A stretch of DNA of 64,000 bases from Emticicia sp037153985 (GCF_037153985.1 NZ_JBBAYI010000001.1:1012229-1076228); one strand, 5' to 3'; shown: positions 1 to 9,633, numbered from the stretch's first letter. Numbers and translations: made by a program. The notes: a model not told the origin generated them from the sequence alone.

Positions 1-1363
1 TTAACACCTTAGCTAATGCTACGCGAGATTTTTCACCTCCTGAAAGTACCTTAATCTTTTTGAATACATCTTCTCCCTGAAATAGAAAACATCCTAATAC
101 CAAGCGTAACTCTGCCTCAGTTTTACTTGAATCGGCATATTTAAGCTCTTCCAGAATGGTTTCATCCAGATGCAACGACTCTAACTGGTGCTGGGCAAAG
201 AATGAGAAGTTTACGTTATGGCCTAGTTTTCTGGTCCCATCTATTGGTTCAGTTCCGGCAATAATTCTTAATAAGGTTGATTTACCCTTACCATTGGCCC
301 CAATCAAAGCAATTTTATCGCCTCTTTCGATGCTTATGGTTGAGTCTTTCAGAATAACTTTGTCGCCGTAAGCCTTATTAATATGCTCTAGTGCCATTAC
401 ATGACGCCCCGGATTAACGCTAAACTTAAACTTGAAATGTACGCGGGCGGTTGCATCAATTACGTCGTCAATCAGTTCGAGTTTATTGAGTGCTTTCACC
501 CTTGACTGTACCTGCCGTGACTTTGACGCTTTTGCTTTAAAGCGTTCAATAAAGCGTTCTGTCTGGCGTATTTGTGCCTGCTGGTTCTCAAAGGCACTCT
601 TCTGAATTTCGTTTCTAAGAGCTTTTTCTTCAATAAAGAACGAATAATTACCCGAGTAAGACCACAGTTTGTTCTGTGTTACTTCTACGGTTGTGTTACA
701 GACATTATCAAGAAACTCACGGTCGTGCGAAACAACTATTACAGCGTTTTCATAGTTAACAATATATTTTTCAACCCACTGAATCGAAGGTAAGTCAAGG
801 TGGTTGGTAGGCTCATCGAGCAATAACAATGCGGGTTTTTGCAACAGCAATTTAGCCAGCATAACGCGCATACGCCACCCACCCGAAAATTCTTTTAGGG
901 GTTTGTGTAGTTCTTCTGTTCTGAAACCCAACCCTTCAAGGATTTCTTCTGCTTTCGATTGAATAGTATACCCTCCGAGGTGGTCGAACTCTTCCTGCAA
1001 ATGCCCCAGTTTATCAACCAGTTCATCACGGTAGTTAACTTCCATCTCGTGCAATATCTTATCAATTTCAGTCTGGAGATAGTTCTCACGCTCAAAAGCC
1101 TGCATGGCTACCGCCAGAATAGAATCTGAGGTTTGGTAAGAAAGTAAATCCTGATTCAGGAAACCAATGGTACAATCACCAGCTTTTGTGATGCTTCCAC
1201 CATCAGCCTGATATTCCCCAACGATTAGTCTTAATAACGTAGATTTTCCCATCCCGTTCAGACCAATCAGCCCAATTTTATCTTTTGGTTTTATTTGTAA
1301 GTTCGCTCCATCAAAAATGGCTCTTCCGCCAAAAAAGAACGATAAATTATTAATTGTAAGCAT
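1..1363 (-). CDS. ABC-F family ATP-binding cassette ATPase (partial, C-terminus beyond window)
   Basis: This is a duplicated ABC ATPase without membrane segments, read leftward from an ATG at 1363 and still open at base 1, so about 454 residues are visible. The first cassette has a Walker A (GLNGMGKST, residues 34-42), a signature FSGGWRMR and a Walker B ending LLLDEPTNHLD. A linker rich in Arg, Lys and Gln follows. The second cassette has Walker A GANGKGKST and signature LSGGEKSR at the very edge. Two cassettes plus the charged linker define ABC-F proteins, which act on ribosomes (translation factors of the EttA/Uup type, sometimes antibiotic resistance). Which subfamily cannot be told without the C-terminus. 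A resistance role is not implied by the neighbours. Confidence 0.93.
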   Translation of the reverse strand, partial: MLTINNLSFFFGGRAIFDGANLQIKPKDKIGLIGLNGMGKSTLLRLIVGEYQADGGSITKAGDCTIGFLNQDLLSYQTSDSILAVAMQAFERENYLQTEIDKILHEMEVNYRDELVDKLGHLQEEFDHLGGYTIQSKAEEILEGLGFRTEELHKPLKEFSGGWRMRVMLAKLLLQKPALLLLDEPTNHLDLPSIQWVEKYIVNYENAVIVVSHDREFLDNVCNTTVEVTQNKLWSYSGNYSFFIEEKALRNEIQKSAFENQQAQIRQTERFIERFKAKASKSRQVQSRVKALNKLELIDDVIDATARVHFKFKFSVNPGRHVMALEHINKAYGDKVILKDSTISIERGDKIALIGANGKGKSTLLRIIAGTEPIDGTRKLGHNVNFSFFAQHQLESLHLDETILEELKYADSSKTEAELRLVLGCFLFQGEDVFKKIKVLSGGEKSRVALAKVL

Positions 1364-1421
1364 TTAACGGTTTTATTAACACATCGGCAAACCGATGTTT
1401 TTTTTTCTCTGGATAGTGTTA

Positions 1422-2288
1422 TTAATCTATAAACCTCTTTAAAATTGGCTCGTAGCTGTCAATTCTTCTGTCTCTTAGATAAGGCCATGTTGTACGATAT
1501 TTTTCTGTTAGCCCTAAATCAATCTCCTGAACATGTACCTCCTCTTTATCGTGCGATGCCAGATATAGCAAACTGCCGAAAGGATTTGCCACAAAACTAC
1601 CACCCCAGAATTGCTGTTCAGCTTCACGCCCTACCCTGTTAACCGATACCACATGCACGCCATTAGCTACGGCATGGCTCCGTTGGATAGTCTGCCATGC
1701 ATTATATTGCTCAAGGTTCACTTCGCTTTCACCCTCGTTTACGTCCCAGCCAATAGCTGTCGGATAAAACAAAACTTCAGCACCCATTAATGCTGTAATA
1801 CGCGAAGCCTCAGGATACCACTGGTCCCAGCAGATAAGTACACCTATTTTAGCAAACTTTGTATCAAAAACCTTATAGCCTAAGTCACCCGGAGTAAAGT
1901 AGAATTTTTCGTAATAGCCCGGGTCGTCGGGTATGTGCATTTTGCGGTATTTACCCAGATAACTCCCATCGGCATCAATTACGGCTGTGGTGTTATGGTA
2001 CAAGCCTGCAGCTCTTTTTTCGAATAAAGAAGCTATAATTACAACGTTGTGTTCTTTGGCTACTTCTGCCAACGTACTGGTAGTAGGCCCCGGAATAGCC
2101 TCTGCCAGATTAAAGTTGTTGTGGTCTTCTACGTCACAAAAATAAAGCGAGGTAAACAACTCTTGCAGACAAACAATATTTGCACCTTTCTCAGCCGCTT
2201 TTTTTATTCCTTCAATGGCTTTATTTATATTTCCTGCAACATCGGCCGTACAAGACATCTGTACTAAGCCAACTTTGATTTTCTTCAT
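1422..2288 (-). CDS. aguB: N-carbamoylputrescine amidase (nitrilase superfamily)
   Basis: This cytoplasmic carbon-nitrogen hydrolase has 288 residues, the usual family length. The catalytic triad is visible as Glu43 (LQELF), Lys116 (YRKMHIP) and Cys153 (LICWDQWYPE). The stretch with YFCDVEDH and AIPGPTT, and the CWDQWYPEASR motif, are characteristic of N-carbamoylputrescine amidases. These hydrolyse N-carbamoylputrescine to putrescine, CO2 and ammonia in the agmatine route. No agmatine deiminase gene is adjacent, so the pathway partner must lie elsewhere. A TAATTTTG sequence on the minus strand at 2311-2318, about 23 bases before the ATG, resembles a Bacteroidota -7 box. Another nitrilase-branch activity is possible but less likely. 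Confidence 0.85.
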   Translation of the reverse strand: MKKIKVGLVQMSCTADVAGNINKAIEGIKKAAEKGANIVCLQELFTSLYFCDVEDHNNFNLAEAIPGPTTSTLAEVAKEHNVVIIASLFEKRAAGLYHNTTAVIDADGSYLGKYRKMHIPDDPGYYEKFYFTPGDLGYKVFDTKFAKIGVLICWDQWYPEASRITALMGAEVLFYPTAIGWDVNEGESEVNLEQYNAWQTIQRSHAVANGVHVVSVNRVGREAEQQFWGGSFVANPFGSLLYLASHDKEEVHVQEIDLGLTEKYRTTWPYLRDRRIDSYEPILKRFID

Positions 2289-2617
2289 GTATTTTGTATT
2301 CTGTGAACTGCAAAATTACAAAAAAATATCATATTATTTCAGTGATATATAAGGCAGCTAATGCTGAAACTTATTGGAAATGATTTCTATGTGCTTTCAA
2401 TTGGCCAATTCTGTACTGGCTAGCTATCTTTTGCATTTACTGTAAGCGTGTTTACTATTTTAAAAAATTATTATTTTTACAAAGCAACTTATAGCCAACG
2501 AATTATAACAATTCTTCGTCTATATAACCAGTATGCTTTCAAGGCAAAACACGCTCCTTATCTACACCCATAAAAAACCAGTATGAATTAGATTTTTACT
2601 CAAACCTATATATTGCC
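2289..2617. other. AT-rich intergenic region between divergent genes
   Basis: This region separates aguB (minus) from the type B sorting-domain protein (plus). It carries a minus-strand -7-like box at 2311-2318 (TAATTTTG). No convincing small gene or structured RNA was seen. Confidence 0.5.
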
Positions 2618-4360
2618 ATGAAAAGAATAGTACCCGTTTTATTCTTTCTGTTTTGTAGGCTATGGGCAGGCTACGCACAAATAGCTAATTGCTCAAATAT
2701 CGGTTTTGAAACAGGCACTTCTGAAGGCTGGGGCTTATCGTATGGAACGGTGTATGACTTGAATCAAAAATTTTATTATGGGTTTGAGAACCCGGGTACC
2801 CGTGATAAAGACCATTACGTTACAAGCCTTAGTGATGGAAACGACCCTAAAATTAAAAATGAAGCTATTCCGATGGTTGCTCCGGGCAGTACACACTCCA
2901 TCAGAATAGGAAATACCGAAACAGGAAGCCGTTTTGCTCGTATCCGCACCTCTTTTGTTGTGAATCCTGACAATACATTATTCCAATATAAATTTGCGAT
3001 TGTTCTTGAAAACGACCAGTCGGGGCATACCGCCTACCAGAAACCGGGCTTTACTATTATTGTAAAAAATGAACGTAATCAGGAACTAGTCTGTAACTCA
3101 TTCGATGTACAGTTATTATCTGATGGCAGTGCTGACGGATTCAAGTCTCAAGGACTTTACCAATATAAAAACTGGACAACCGGAGCAATTGATTTAAGAG
3201 ATTATATGGGGCAAACCATCACGGTTGAGGTAACGGCTCATGGTTGTACCGAACGTTCACATGAGGGCTATGCTTACTTTGATGCGCAATGTCTGAAATC
3301 TGAAATTACGGCTACTTCAATATGCCCCGACCCTGACGGGTATCTTACCCTGAAAGCACCCGATGGTTTTAAAAAATACACATGGAATACTGGCGAAACA
3401 GGCCCTACTATTAAAGTAAAAGCTAAATTAGGCGACCCGTACTATGTAAAAGTTGTGCCTTTGGGAAGTATCAGCGATGACTGCCAGTTACGGCTCGATT
3501 ATACAATCAAATATCAGCGTGGAAGCAGTGAATTACACATTTCTGTTTGTGAAGGTGAGAAATTCAGGGTAGAAGACGAAGATTATACCGCCGCGGGGCA
3601 GTATGTCAAGAACATTAACCGCTACGGACTTTGTGACAGCACCGTTACCTTAAACCTTTCGATAAAGCCCCTAACCCGACACACAGAGGATATTACAATA
3701 TGTAAGGGCGATATGTATAAAGTAGGCACCATGAACTATTCGGTGGCCGGAACCTATACCACGCGTGTGTCGCACCCGTCGGTATGCGACAGCATCGTTA
3801 CAACGCATCTCAGTATCAGAAATTTCGATTTACCTATACAACCCCATGACTTTACCCTGATGCTTGGCGACAGCATTGAACTCAATGCCGCGGCTAGTCC
3901 GGTTGGTAATTACACGTATGAGTGGCTGCCAGATAACAATACCGTTAATTGCTACACCTGCGCCCGAACATGGGTTAAACCCCTCGACAACACTACTTAT
4001 AAAGTGATGGTAACCGACGATTTATGCAAAAAAGAAGATGCTTTTCGGATAATGGTAAATACTTGCAGCACCATTTATGCACCACAGGCTTTTTCGCCTA
4101 ACGAAGACCATGTAAATGACATATTTTTTATCTATGGCGCGCGGTGTGTGCGAGAAATAACAGAATTGCATATCTATAATCGTTGGGGAGAGATTATGTT
4201 TTCTAAAAAGAACATCCCACCCTCTGACGTAACTCATGGGTGGGATGGCACCTATGCCTCTGAAAAAGCACCTGCCGGAATTTATACCTATAAAGTACTT
4301 ATTCAGTTAAGCGATGGAACAATAAACGAAAATCTGGGCACAGTAACGCTGTTACGATAA
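2618..4360 (+). CDS. Secreted protein with T9SS type B (gliding motility-associated) C-terminal sorting domain
   Basis: The 580-residue protein starts with a signal peptide (about residues 1-21, ending GYAQ). A middle part of beta-rich repeats contains paired segments of the form 'CEGEKFRVEDEDY..AGQY' and 'CKGDMYKVGTMNY..AGTY', which look like two copies of one small module. The last 90 or so residues (APQAFSPNEDHVND, NRWGEIMF, WDGTY, PAGIYTYKV) are a typical CHU/gliding-motility-associated type B sorting domain. Export across the outer membrane by the type IX system is therefore expected. The binding target or enzymatic role of the N-terminal 240 residues is not recognised. It is convergent with the next gene, with only four bases between stops. 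Confidence 0.9.
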   Translation: MKRIVPVLFFLFCRLWAGYAQIANCSNIGFETGTSEGWGLSYGTVYDLNQKFYYGFENPGTRDKDHYVTSLSDGNDPKIKNEAIPMVAPGSTHSIRIGNTETGSRFARIRTSFVVNPDNTLFQYKFAIVLENDQSGHTAYQKPGFTIIVKNERNQELVCNSFDVQLLSDGSADGFKSQGLYQYKNWTTGAIDLRDYMGQTITVEVTAHGCTERSHEGYAYFDAQCLKSEITATSICPDPDGYLTLKAPDGFKKYTWNTGETGPTIKVKAKLGDPYYVKVVPLGSISDDCQLRLDYTIKYQRGSSELHISVCEGEKFRVEDEDYTAAGQYVKNINRYGLCDSTVTLNLSIKPLTRHTEDITICKGDMYKVGTMNYSVAGTYTTRVSHPSVCDSIVTTHLSIRNFDLPIQPHDFTLMLGDSIELNAAASPVGNYTYEWLPDNNTVNCYTCARTWVKPLDNTTYKVMVTDDLCKKEDAFRIMVNTCSTIYAPQAFSPNEDHVNDIFFIYGARCVREITELHIYNRWGEIMFSKKNIPPSDVTHGWDGTYASEKAPAGIYTYKVLIQLSDGTINENLGTVTLLR

Positions 4361-4364
4361 ATAT

Positions 4365-5438
4365 TTAAAATTTTACACCAAATCTTTCGCCTAAGCCTTT
4401 TAAATCTTCCACTACTTTGTCATTCAAAGGTATACCCTCCGAACGTCTGATTTGCTCCAATTCACGTTCGGGGTCTCCCGGTATTAATACAGGATGCCCG
4501 TCAATATGTTTGGCAGCTCTGAACCGCTCAATCCATGTATCCATACTTGCTTTAAACTCCTCTTTAGGCCGGAAACCATCAATTCGCATCGCTCCCAAAA
4601 AATGCCCTGTACCTTTGCCTACCTGCTCGGCTGCCACCCCATGAAACCCCGCCGTAGCAAATGGCGGCACCCACGGCCCAAAGTTAGCACCAGACAAAAC
4701 ACCCGAAAAAATATCGACCACAGCCCCAAGTCCATAGCCTTTATGGCTGCCGTGTTCCCTGTCGCCTCCTAAGGGTAATAAACCACCCCCATTCTTGATA
4801 GCATTCGAATCGTCAGTTGCTTGCCCTTGTGCATCCTGAACCCACCCAATTGGTGCGGGTAAGCCTTTGCGCTGCAATATCTCAAGTTTTCCGTAAGCTA
4901 CCGCAGTGGTAGCAAAATCAGCAACAAAAGGCGGTTGTTTTCCGGCAGGGACCGAAACCGCAATCGGGTTGGTTCCTAGCATTTTCTCGGTAGCAAAGGT
5001 AGGTACAACCAGCGGTGCGGCATTGGTCATGGCCCAACCTATCATATCATTTTGCAACGCCAGCATTGAATGATACCCCGCAATACCAAAATGGTTAGAG
5101 TTTTGTACGGAAATCCAGCCCGAACCATACTTTTTGGCCTTTTTCATAGCCACTTGCATAGCAAACGGAGCTACTACCAGCCCTAAGCCTTTATCGCCAT
5201 CAATAACAGCCGTTGAAGGTGTTTCATGCACAATTTTTATTTGCGGAGTTGGGTTCAGCCGCCCGTTATCGTACAGGCGTACATAGCCAGCCAGTCGGGC
5301 TGTTCCATGAGAATCAACCCCACGGAGATCTGCCGATATAAGAACGTCAGCTGCTAGTCGGGCATCTTTAGGTGAGCATCCTAGTGCTTTAAATATTTTT
5401 TCAGTAAAGTTTCTTAATCTTTTTTCTTTAATTTTCAT
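4365..5438 (-). CDS. Malate/L-lactate/ureidoglycolate dehydrogenase family (Ldh_2) oxidoreductase
   Basis: The 357-residue NAD(P)-dependent 2-hydroxyacid dehydrogenase has the LDH2/MDH2 fold rather than the Rossmann fold. Recognisable family segments are ADLRGVDSHGTARL near the N-terminus, VQNSNHFGIAGYHS in the middle, the LGTNPIAVSVP strand and the GSHKGYGLGAVVDIFSG segment that helps bind cofactor. The ATG at 5438 was chosen. A TTG six codons upstream is possible but has no obvious advantage. The substrate (malate, lactate, ureidoglycolate, 2,3-diketogulonate) cannot be decided from sequence. No purine- or sugar-catabolic neighbours help. Confidence 0.87.
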   Translation of the reverse strand: MKIKEKRLRNFTEKIFKALGCSPKDARLAADVLISADLRGVDSHGTARLAGYVRLYDNGRLNPTPQIKIVHETPSTAVIDGDKGLGLVVAPFAMQVAMKKAKKYGSGWISVQNSNHFGIAGYHSMLALQNDMIGWAMTNAAPLVVPTFATEKMLGTNPIAVSVPAGKQPPFVADFATTAVAYGKLEILQRKGLPAPIGWVQDAQGQATDDSNAIKNGGGLLPLGGDREHGSHKGYGLGAVVDIFSGVLSGANFGPWVPPFATAGFHGVAAEQVGKGTGHFLGAMRIDGFRPKEEFKASMDTWIERFRAAKHIDGHPVLIPGDPERELEQIRRSEGIPLNDKVVEDLKGLGERFGVKF

Positions 5439-5653
5439 TTTTCTCAAATCAATCAATCATTAATAAGCCTTTCTCTTTCCATTACTAATTTCACCTACAT
5501 ACTGTAACAGAATTATTTTTTGGCAAAGGAAAATAAAACTACGGCAAAGCAAATATTTTTTCTTAAAATTGTCATCACAAACGCTTAAATTTTCAGTTAA
5601 GCGTTTGCGTTAATAACAAAAGTTCAACTACAATATTTAATCAAAAAATCACC

Positions 5654-7279
5654 ATGAAAAAAATATTTTTCTGTGGCATTCAAGTATTTAGCCTATTATT
5701 TGGATTGCATATCTCGGTATTTTCTCAGAATCAGATTCGGACAGAAGCTAGCAATCAGCATATTACTGTGTTTCTGAACCGTGCGCAGATTGACGCCAAA
5801 GCAAAAGCCAACGTGCAAGCCGGAAACACTAAAATAATTATTACGAATGTGGCTTCAACCACTGACCCGAACAGTATTCAGGTAGGTGGCAAGGGTGATG
5901 CAACTATTATGGGTGTAAAATTCAAGCAGAATTATCTGGGCAATAAAAAAAAGCATGTTCTTGAAGACTCAATCAGAATAACAAAAACCGAGGTAGAAAC
6001 CATTGAAATGCTTCTAAAAGTAGCTGATAACGAACGCAATATGCTAATGGCGAACTCGAACGTTAAAAGTGAAAAAGATGGTGTAACACCAGAAGATTTA
6101 AAAGAAATGCTTGATTTTTTCCGTACTAAACTAACGGAAATCGGCACCAGACAATTACAATTGTCGCGCCAGTTAAAAGAATCGCAGGACAAACTCACCA
6201 GCTTACAAAAACAACTCATTACACAAGGTGCAAATATTAATCAACCTGCTGGCGAAATAGAACTTACTGTTGCAGCCAAAGCAAACACTACCGTTGATAT
6301 TAACCTGAGTTATGTAGCAAATGAAGCAGGCTGGACTCCTGTTTATGACATACGCGCCAAAGAGGCACGAGGCGATTTAGCTTGGGCTTACCGTGCCAAT
6401 GTATTTCAGAGCACGGGCATTGATTGGAAAAACGTAAAGTTAAGTTTATCAACGCTTAACCCTGCCGAAGGTGGAAATAAACCAGATATATACCCTAACT
6501 TTTTGAGTATTTTTGAACCAAGAGCATCTTTAAAATCGAACAGACGTAACAATATAAATGTAAAAGAAGTACTATCATCAATGGAAGAAATAGCACCAGA
6601 TAGTACGGCTGTTACTTTTCTTGAGGCTGATAATTTTGCTTCAACAGCCAATTTTGTCAATACTGTTCAAACAACTTTATCTGTAAGTTTCGATATTTCT
6701 GTTCCATATACTATTATTTCTGGCGGTAACCCTGAGTTAGTCGACATCCAAAATCATTCAATACCTGCTACTTATAAATATTATGTTGTTCCGGCATACG
6801 ACAAAGATGCTTTTTTAACGGCTATTATTACAAACTGGGAAAAATATAATTTGCTACCGGGCACGGCCAACGTATACTTTGAAAGCACTTTTATAGGCAC
6901 TACAAATATTGATAACAATGCAAAAGATTCTTTGCTGGTTTCGTTAGGTAGGGACAAAAAAATAATTACCAAACGAGAAACCATAGAGGCTTTTAAATCA
7001 AGACGCAACATAGGTTCTAATATCAAGGAATCGTTTGGGAATCGAATAAGTTTGAGAAATACCAAAAATGAACCTATTGATATTATTGTTGAAGACCTGA
7101 TTCCTGTCTCTCAGGATAGCCGAATTAGTGTTGAAGCCGAAGACCTACAAGGAGCAGAACTGAATAAAGAAACGGGGAAACTTACTTGGCGATTAACCTT
7201 ACAACCACTCGAAAACAAAGAAATTACGGTAAAATACAGCGTAAAATACCCAAAAGGGACAAATATACAGGGCTTATAA
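5654..7279 (+). CDS. DUF4139 domain-containing protein (MuiA-like)
   Basis: The 541-residue exported protein has a signal peptide (about residues 1-24, ending SVFSQ). An N-terminal DUF4140-like domain with the phrase QHITVFLNRAQI is followed by a long coiled coil (about residues 105-195). The C-terminal DUF4139 beta domain includes LSYVANEAGWTPVYDIRA and ends with NKEITVKYSVKYPK. This matches the mucoidy-inhibitor A family, which is widespread in Bacteroidota and of unknown biochemical role, probably periplasmic or surface. The stop lies 26 bases before the downstream phosphatase start, so the two may be co-transcribed. Confidence 0.88.
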   Translation: MKKIFFCGIQVFSLLFGLHISVFSQNQIRTEASNQHITVFLNRAQIDAKAKANVQAGNTKIIITNVASTTDPNSIQVGGKGDATIMGVKFKQNYLGNKKKHVLEDSIRITKTEVETIEMLLKVADNERNMLMANSNVKSEKDGVTPEDLKEMLDFFRTKLTEIGTRQLQLSRQLKESQDKLTSLQKQLITQGANINQPAGEIELTVAAKANTTVDINLSYVANEAGWTPVYDIRAKEARGDLAWAYRANVFQSTGIDWKNVKLSLSTLNPAEGGNKPDIYPNFLSIFEPRASLKSNRRNNINVKEVLSSMEEIAPDSTAVTFLEADNFASTANFVNTVQTTLSVSFDISVPYTIISGGNPELVDIQNHSIPATYKYYVVPAYDKDAFLTAIITNWEKYNLLPGTANVYFESTFIGTTNIDNNAKDSLLVSLGRDKKIITKRETIEAFKSRRNIGSNIKESFGNRISLRNTKNEPIDIIVEDLIPVSQDSRISVEAEDLQGAELNKETGKLTWRLTLQPLENKEITVKYSVKYPKGTNIQGL

Positions 7280-7305
7280 AGCACATAATTGATTATACCA
7301 AAGAA

Positions 7306-8103
7306 ATGATGAACCTAGAGAAAATCTGTCAGGAACTTATACTGGTAGCACAAGAAGCAGGGCAGTTTATAGCTACCGAAGCAAAGAAATTCAGCACAGC
7401 ATCGGTCGAATACAAAGCGGTAAATAACGTTGTTTCGTATGTTGACAAAGAAACTGAAAAACTTATTGTAAATAAACTAGCACAGATTTTGCCGGACGCT
7501 GGTTTCATTACCGAAGAAGGAACCGCCGAAACCAACGACGTAGAAGGCCTTAACTGGATTATTGACCCTTTGGATGGCACCGCCAATTTTATACATGGCC
7601 TACCTAACTATTCGGTAAGCCTTGCATTAGCAAGAGGCAAAGATGCACTGGCTGGGGTAGTTTATAATGTATGTACGCAAGAAACCTTCTCGGCTACAAA
7701 AGGCGGAGGAGCTTTCAGAAACGGCGAACGGATGCGTGTTTCGGCTAATAAACACTTAGGCGAAAGTTTACTAGCTACGGGGTTTCCTTACTACAAATTC
7801 GATAATCAGGACAAATATTTAAAAATACTGGAATCACTCATGCAAAAAACGCATGGCTTACGACGTATGGGGTCGGCTGCCATTGATTTGGCTTATGTTG
7901 CCTGTGGATATTTTGATGGATTTTATGAATACAACCTGAATGCGTGGGATATGGCGGCTGGAATACTTCTGATTACAGAGGCAGGCGGAGTGGTATCAGA
8001 TTTTTCAGGAACTGACGAACACCTTTTCAGGGGCGACGTAGTGGCAGGTTCGGCTGTTCATGCAGAACTGTTGGCCGAAATACAACGTTACTGGTACGCA
8101 TAA
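7306..8103 (+). CDS. Inositol monophosphatase family protein
   Basis: The Mg-dependent phosphatase has 266 residues from the ATG at 7306 (another ATG follows at 7309). An in-frame start at 7186 would overlap the previous gene by about 90 bases and adds no family sequence, so it was not used. Metal ligands are seen as Glu70-Glu71 (FITEEGT) and Asp87-Asp90 (WIIDPLDGTANF), and the C-terminal WDMAAGILLITEAGG motif is present. Members hydrolyse myo-inositol phosphates or act as SuhB-like proteins. CysQ-type 3'-phosphoadenosine phosphatase is less likely given the motif wording. Confidence 0.92.
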   Translation: MMNLEKICQELILVAQEAGQFIATEAKKFSTASVEYKAVNNVVSYVDKETEKLIVNKLAQILPDAGFITEEGTAETNDVEGLNWIIDPLDGTANFIHGLPNYSVSLALARGKDALAGVVYNVCTQETFSATKGGGAFRNGERMRVSANKHLGESLLATGFPYYKFDNQDKYLKILESLMQKTHGLRRMGSAAIDLAYVACGYFDGFYEYNLNAWDMAAGILLITEAGGVVSDFSGTDEHLFRGDVVAGSAVHAELLAEIQRYWYA

Positions 8104-8153
8104 GCCATGCACATCACATTTTATTAATTATTCACTATCATTACCCAACAGAA

Positions 8154-8678
8154 ATGAATCTCGAACAACTGAAATACCCCATAGGTGATTTTGAATATGG
8201 CAAGAAATATTCAATACGTGATACCAAAGCTCATATTAAAACTCTTGAAAAGCTACCTCAAAGGCTGAAAGCACTCACATCAAACTTAAATGATACCGAA
8301 CTTGATACTCCGTACCGCCCTGAGGGCTGGACGGTCCGTCAGGTTGTACATCATATAGCCGATAGCCACATTAATATGTTTACACGTATCAGGTTTGCTT
8401 TAACTGAACAAAATCCGCCAATAAAAGGTTATGATGAAGGAGCATGGGCACAATTACCCGACCACCAAATGCCCGTAAAGCCTTCTTTACAAATTATTGA
8501 AGGCGTACATAAGCGAATGGTATATTTGTTTAAAAGTCTCGACAAGCAAGCCTTAAAAAAGACTTATTATCATAACGGGTATCAGAAATCGTTTGAGATT
8601 CAGGAAGTTATTGCGCTATATGCTTGGCATTCGGAGCATCATTATCAACACATTTTACAAGCCTTAGGGAAAAGATGA
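8154..8678 (+). CDS. YfiT/BstA-type DinB-fold metal-dependent hydrolase
   Basis: The 174-residue DinB-like four-helix protein resembles Bacillus YfiT, a putative bacillithiol S-transferase. Likely metal ligands are His67 (VVHHIADSH), His159 and His163 (AWHSEHHYQHI). The length and the segments 'PEGWTVRQVVHHIADSH' and 'GYDEGAWAQL' agree with the YfiT subfamily. The family is thought to move a low-molecular-weight thiol onto electrophiles. Which thiol is used here is unknown. Its stop codon overlaps the start of the next gene (ATGA), implying coupled translation. Confidence 0.85.
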   Translation: MNLEQLKYPIGDFEYGKKYSIRDTKAHIKTLEKLPQRLKALTSNLNDTELDTPYRPEGWTVRQVVHHIADSHINMFTRIRFALTEQNPPIKGYDEGAWAQLPDHQMPVKPSLQIIEGVHKRMVYLFKSLDKQALKKTYYHNGYQKSFEIQEVIALYAWHSEHHYQHILQALGKR

Positions 8679-8836
8679 TAGAAAATATTATAATCGGTGT
8701 TGTATTTCTTGGAGCCTTGGTTTACCTCGGCAACATGGTAAGAAAACAATTCACAGCCAAAAGCGCAGGTTGCGCCAAAGGCTGTGGTACATGTCAGGTT
8801 GATATGTCGAAGTTCCCAACAGTAAAAGAGCAATAA
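8675..8836 (+). CDS. FeoB-associated Cys-rich membrane protein-like small protein
   Basis: The 53-residue protein starts at an ATG overlapping the YfiT-like stop codon by four bases. It has one membrane segment (IENIIIGVVFLGALVYLGNMV) followed by a basic stretch and a Cys-rich tail (AGCAKGCGTCQVDMS, four cysteines). This is the architecture of FeoB-associated Cys-rich membrane proteins, but no feo genes are near, so a role in iron or metal handling is only a guess. The coupling to a thiol-transferase-like gene suggests redox or metal stress. The stop codon lies inside a perfect palindrome that likely terminates both convergent transcripts. Confidence 0.8.
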   Translation: MIENIIIGVVFLGALVYLGNMVRKQFTAKSAGCAKGCGTCQVDMSKFPTVKEQ

Positions 8837-8851
8837 TTATTGCTCTTTTAC
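8822..8851. terminator. Perfect 30-bp palindrome at convergent gene ends (bidirectional terminator)
   Basis: GTAAAAGAGCAATAA is followed immediately by its exact reverse complement. The palindrome covers the stop codon of the small Cys-rich protein and that of the convergent queuosine-precursor transporter. Each strand would give an A-rich/U-rich hairpin ending UUUUAC. Confidence 0.7.
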
Positions 8852-9633
8852 ATAGGGGTAAAGGTAGCCTCATCAATAATTTTGTGGGCGTGCTCTTTAC
8901 CTAGATATTTGTCAATCAGGTTATGTGCCAGATAAATTACTGGTGTCAGTAATACTGCTACTACAAACTTATAAATATAGTTATTGGTACCTGTGGTAAA
9001 AACTTCGGTTATTGTCCAGTTGTTAAATACATAAAAGGCAATAAATACAACTACATAGCTATCTATCAACTGCGAAACCAAAGTTGAACCCGTAGCCCGT
9101 AGCCAAATCATCTTGTTATTGGTATATCTACGTAACCAATGAAAAACCGTAGCGTCGAGAATCTGCCCTACTAAAAAGGCTGTAATTGAGCCTAAGATAA
9201 TACCTAACCCCTGACGAAAGATAATTTTATAGGCATCGTTGATATTCAACGATTTTCCCGAAAAATCTTTATTATTATGGTTTACCCAGAAATCTGCTGG
9301 TGTAACTATGGTTGAAATATAAATAATAATAAAGGCATAGGCTATCAGGATAGCTGTCAGGTATGAGATTTTCCTGACACCGCTTTTTCCGAAATACTCA
9401 TTAATAATATCAGAAGTAATAAACACGAAAGGCCAGTTTAATACCCCTGCCGACATATTAAAGTCAAATTTTTGCCCGAAAAGAGGTAGTTGCATAGGTG
9501 CAATGCCCAGTGTTTGTTCCACAGAAAAAATCTTCGAGCCAATTATTTCTGCAATAATGGCATTTGTCAGAAAAATGCCACACAAAATGAGGTAAAGTGT
9601 TTGTTTTTTTGAACTGATGGAATCTGTCGCCAT
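8848..9633 (-). CDS. Queuosine precursor transporter (VUT/YhhQ family)
   Basis: The 261-residue integral membrane protein has about six hydrophobic segments. It belongs to the VUT/YhhQ family (ECF-like), which imports 7-deazaguanine precursors (preQ0/preQ1) or queuine for tRNA modification. Diagnostic parts are the N-terminal LTNAIIAEIIGSKIF, the FVFITSDIINEYFGK segment with conserved Asp and Glu/Tyr, and QILDATVFHWLRR and TLVSQLIDSYVVVFIAFY near the end. No queuosine synthesis genes lie next to it. Confidence 0.88.
   Translation of the reverse strand: MATDSISSKKQTLYLILCGIFLTNAIIAEIIGSKIFSVEQTLGIAPMQLPLFGQKFDFNMSAGVLNWPFVFITSDIINEYFGKSGVRKISYLTAILIAYAFIIIYISTIVTPADFWVNHNNKDFSGKSLNINDAYKIIFRQGLGIILGSITAFLVGQILDATVFHWLRRYTNNKMIWLRATGSTLVSQLIDSYVVVFIAFYVFNNWTITEVFTTGTNNYIYKFVVAVLLTPVIYLAHNLIDKYLGKEHAHKIIDEATFTPM

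Noticed and set aside
4022..4237. Minus-strand frames inside the type B sorting-domain gene and many other antisense frames
   Set aside because: They mirror strongly supported genes on the opposite strand and show no family likeness.
7186..7305. Extended N-terminus of the inositol monophosphatase-like protein
   Set aside because: It lies inside the upstream DUF4139 gene in another frame, and the added residues do not match the family.
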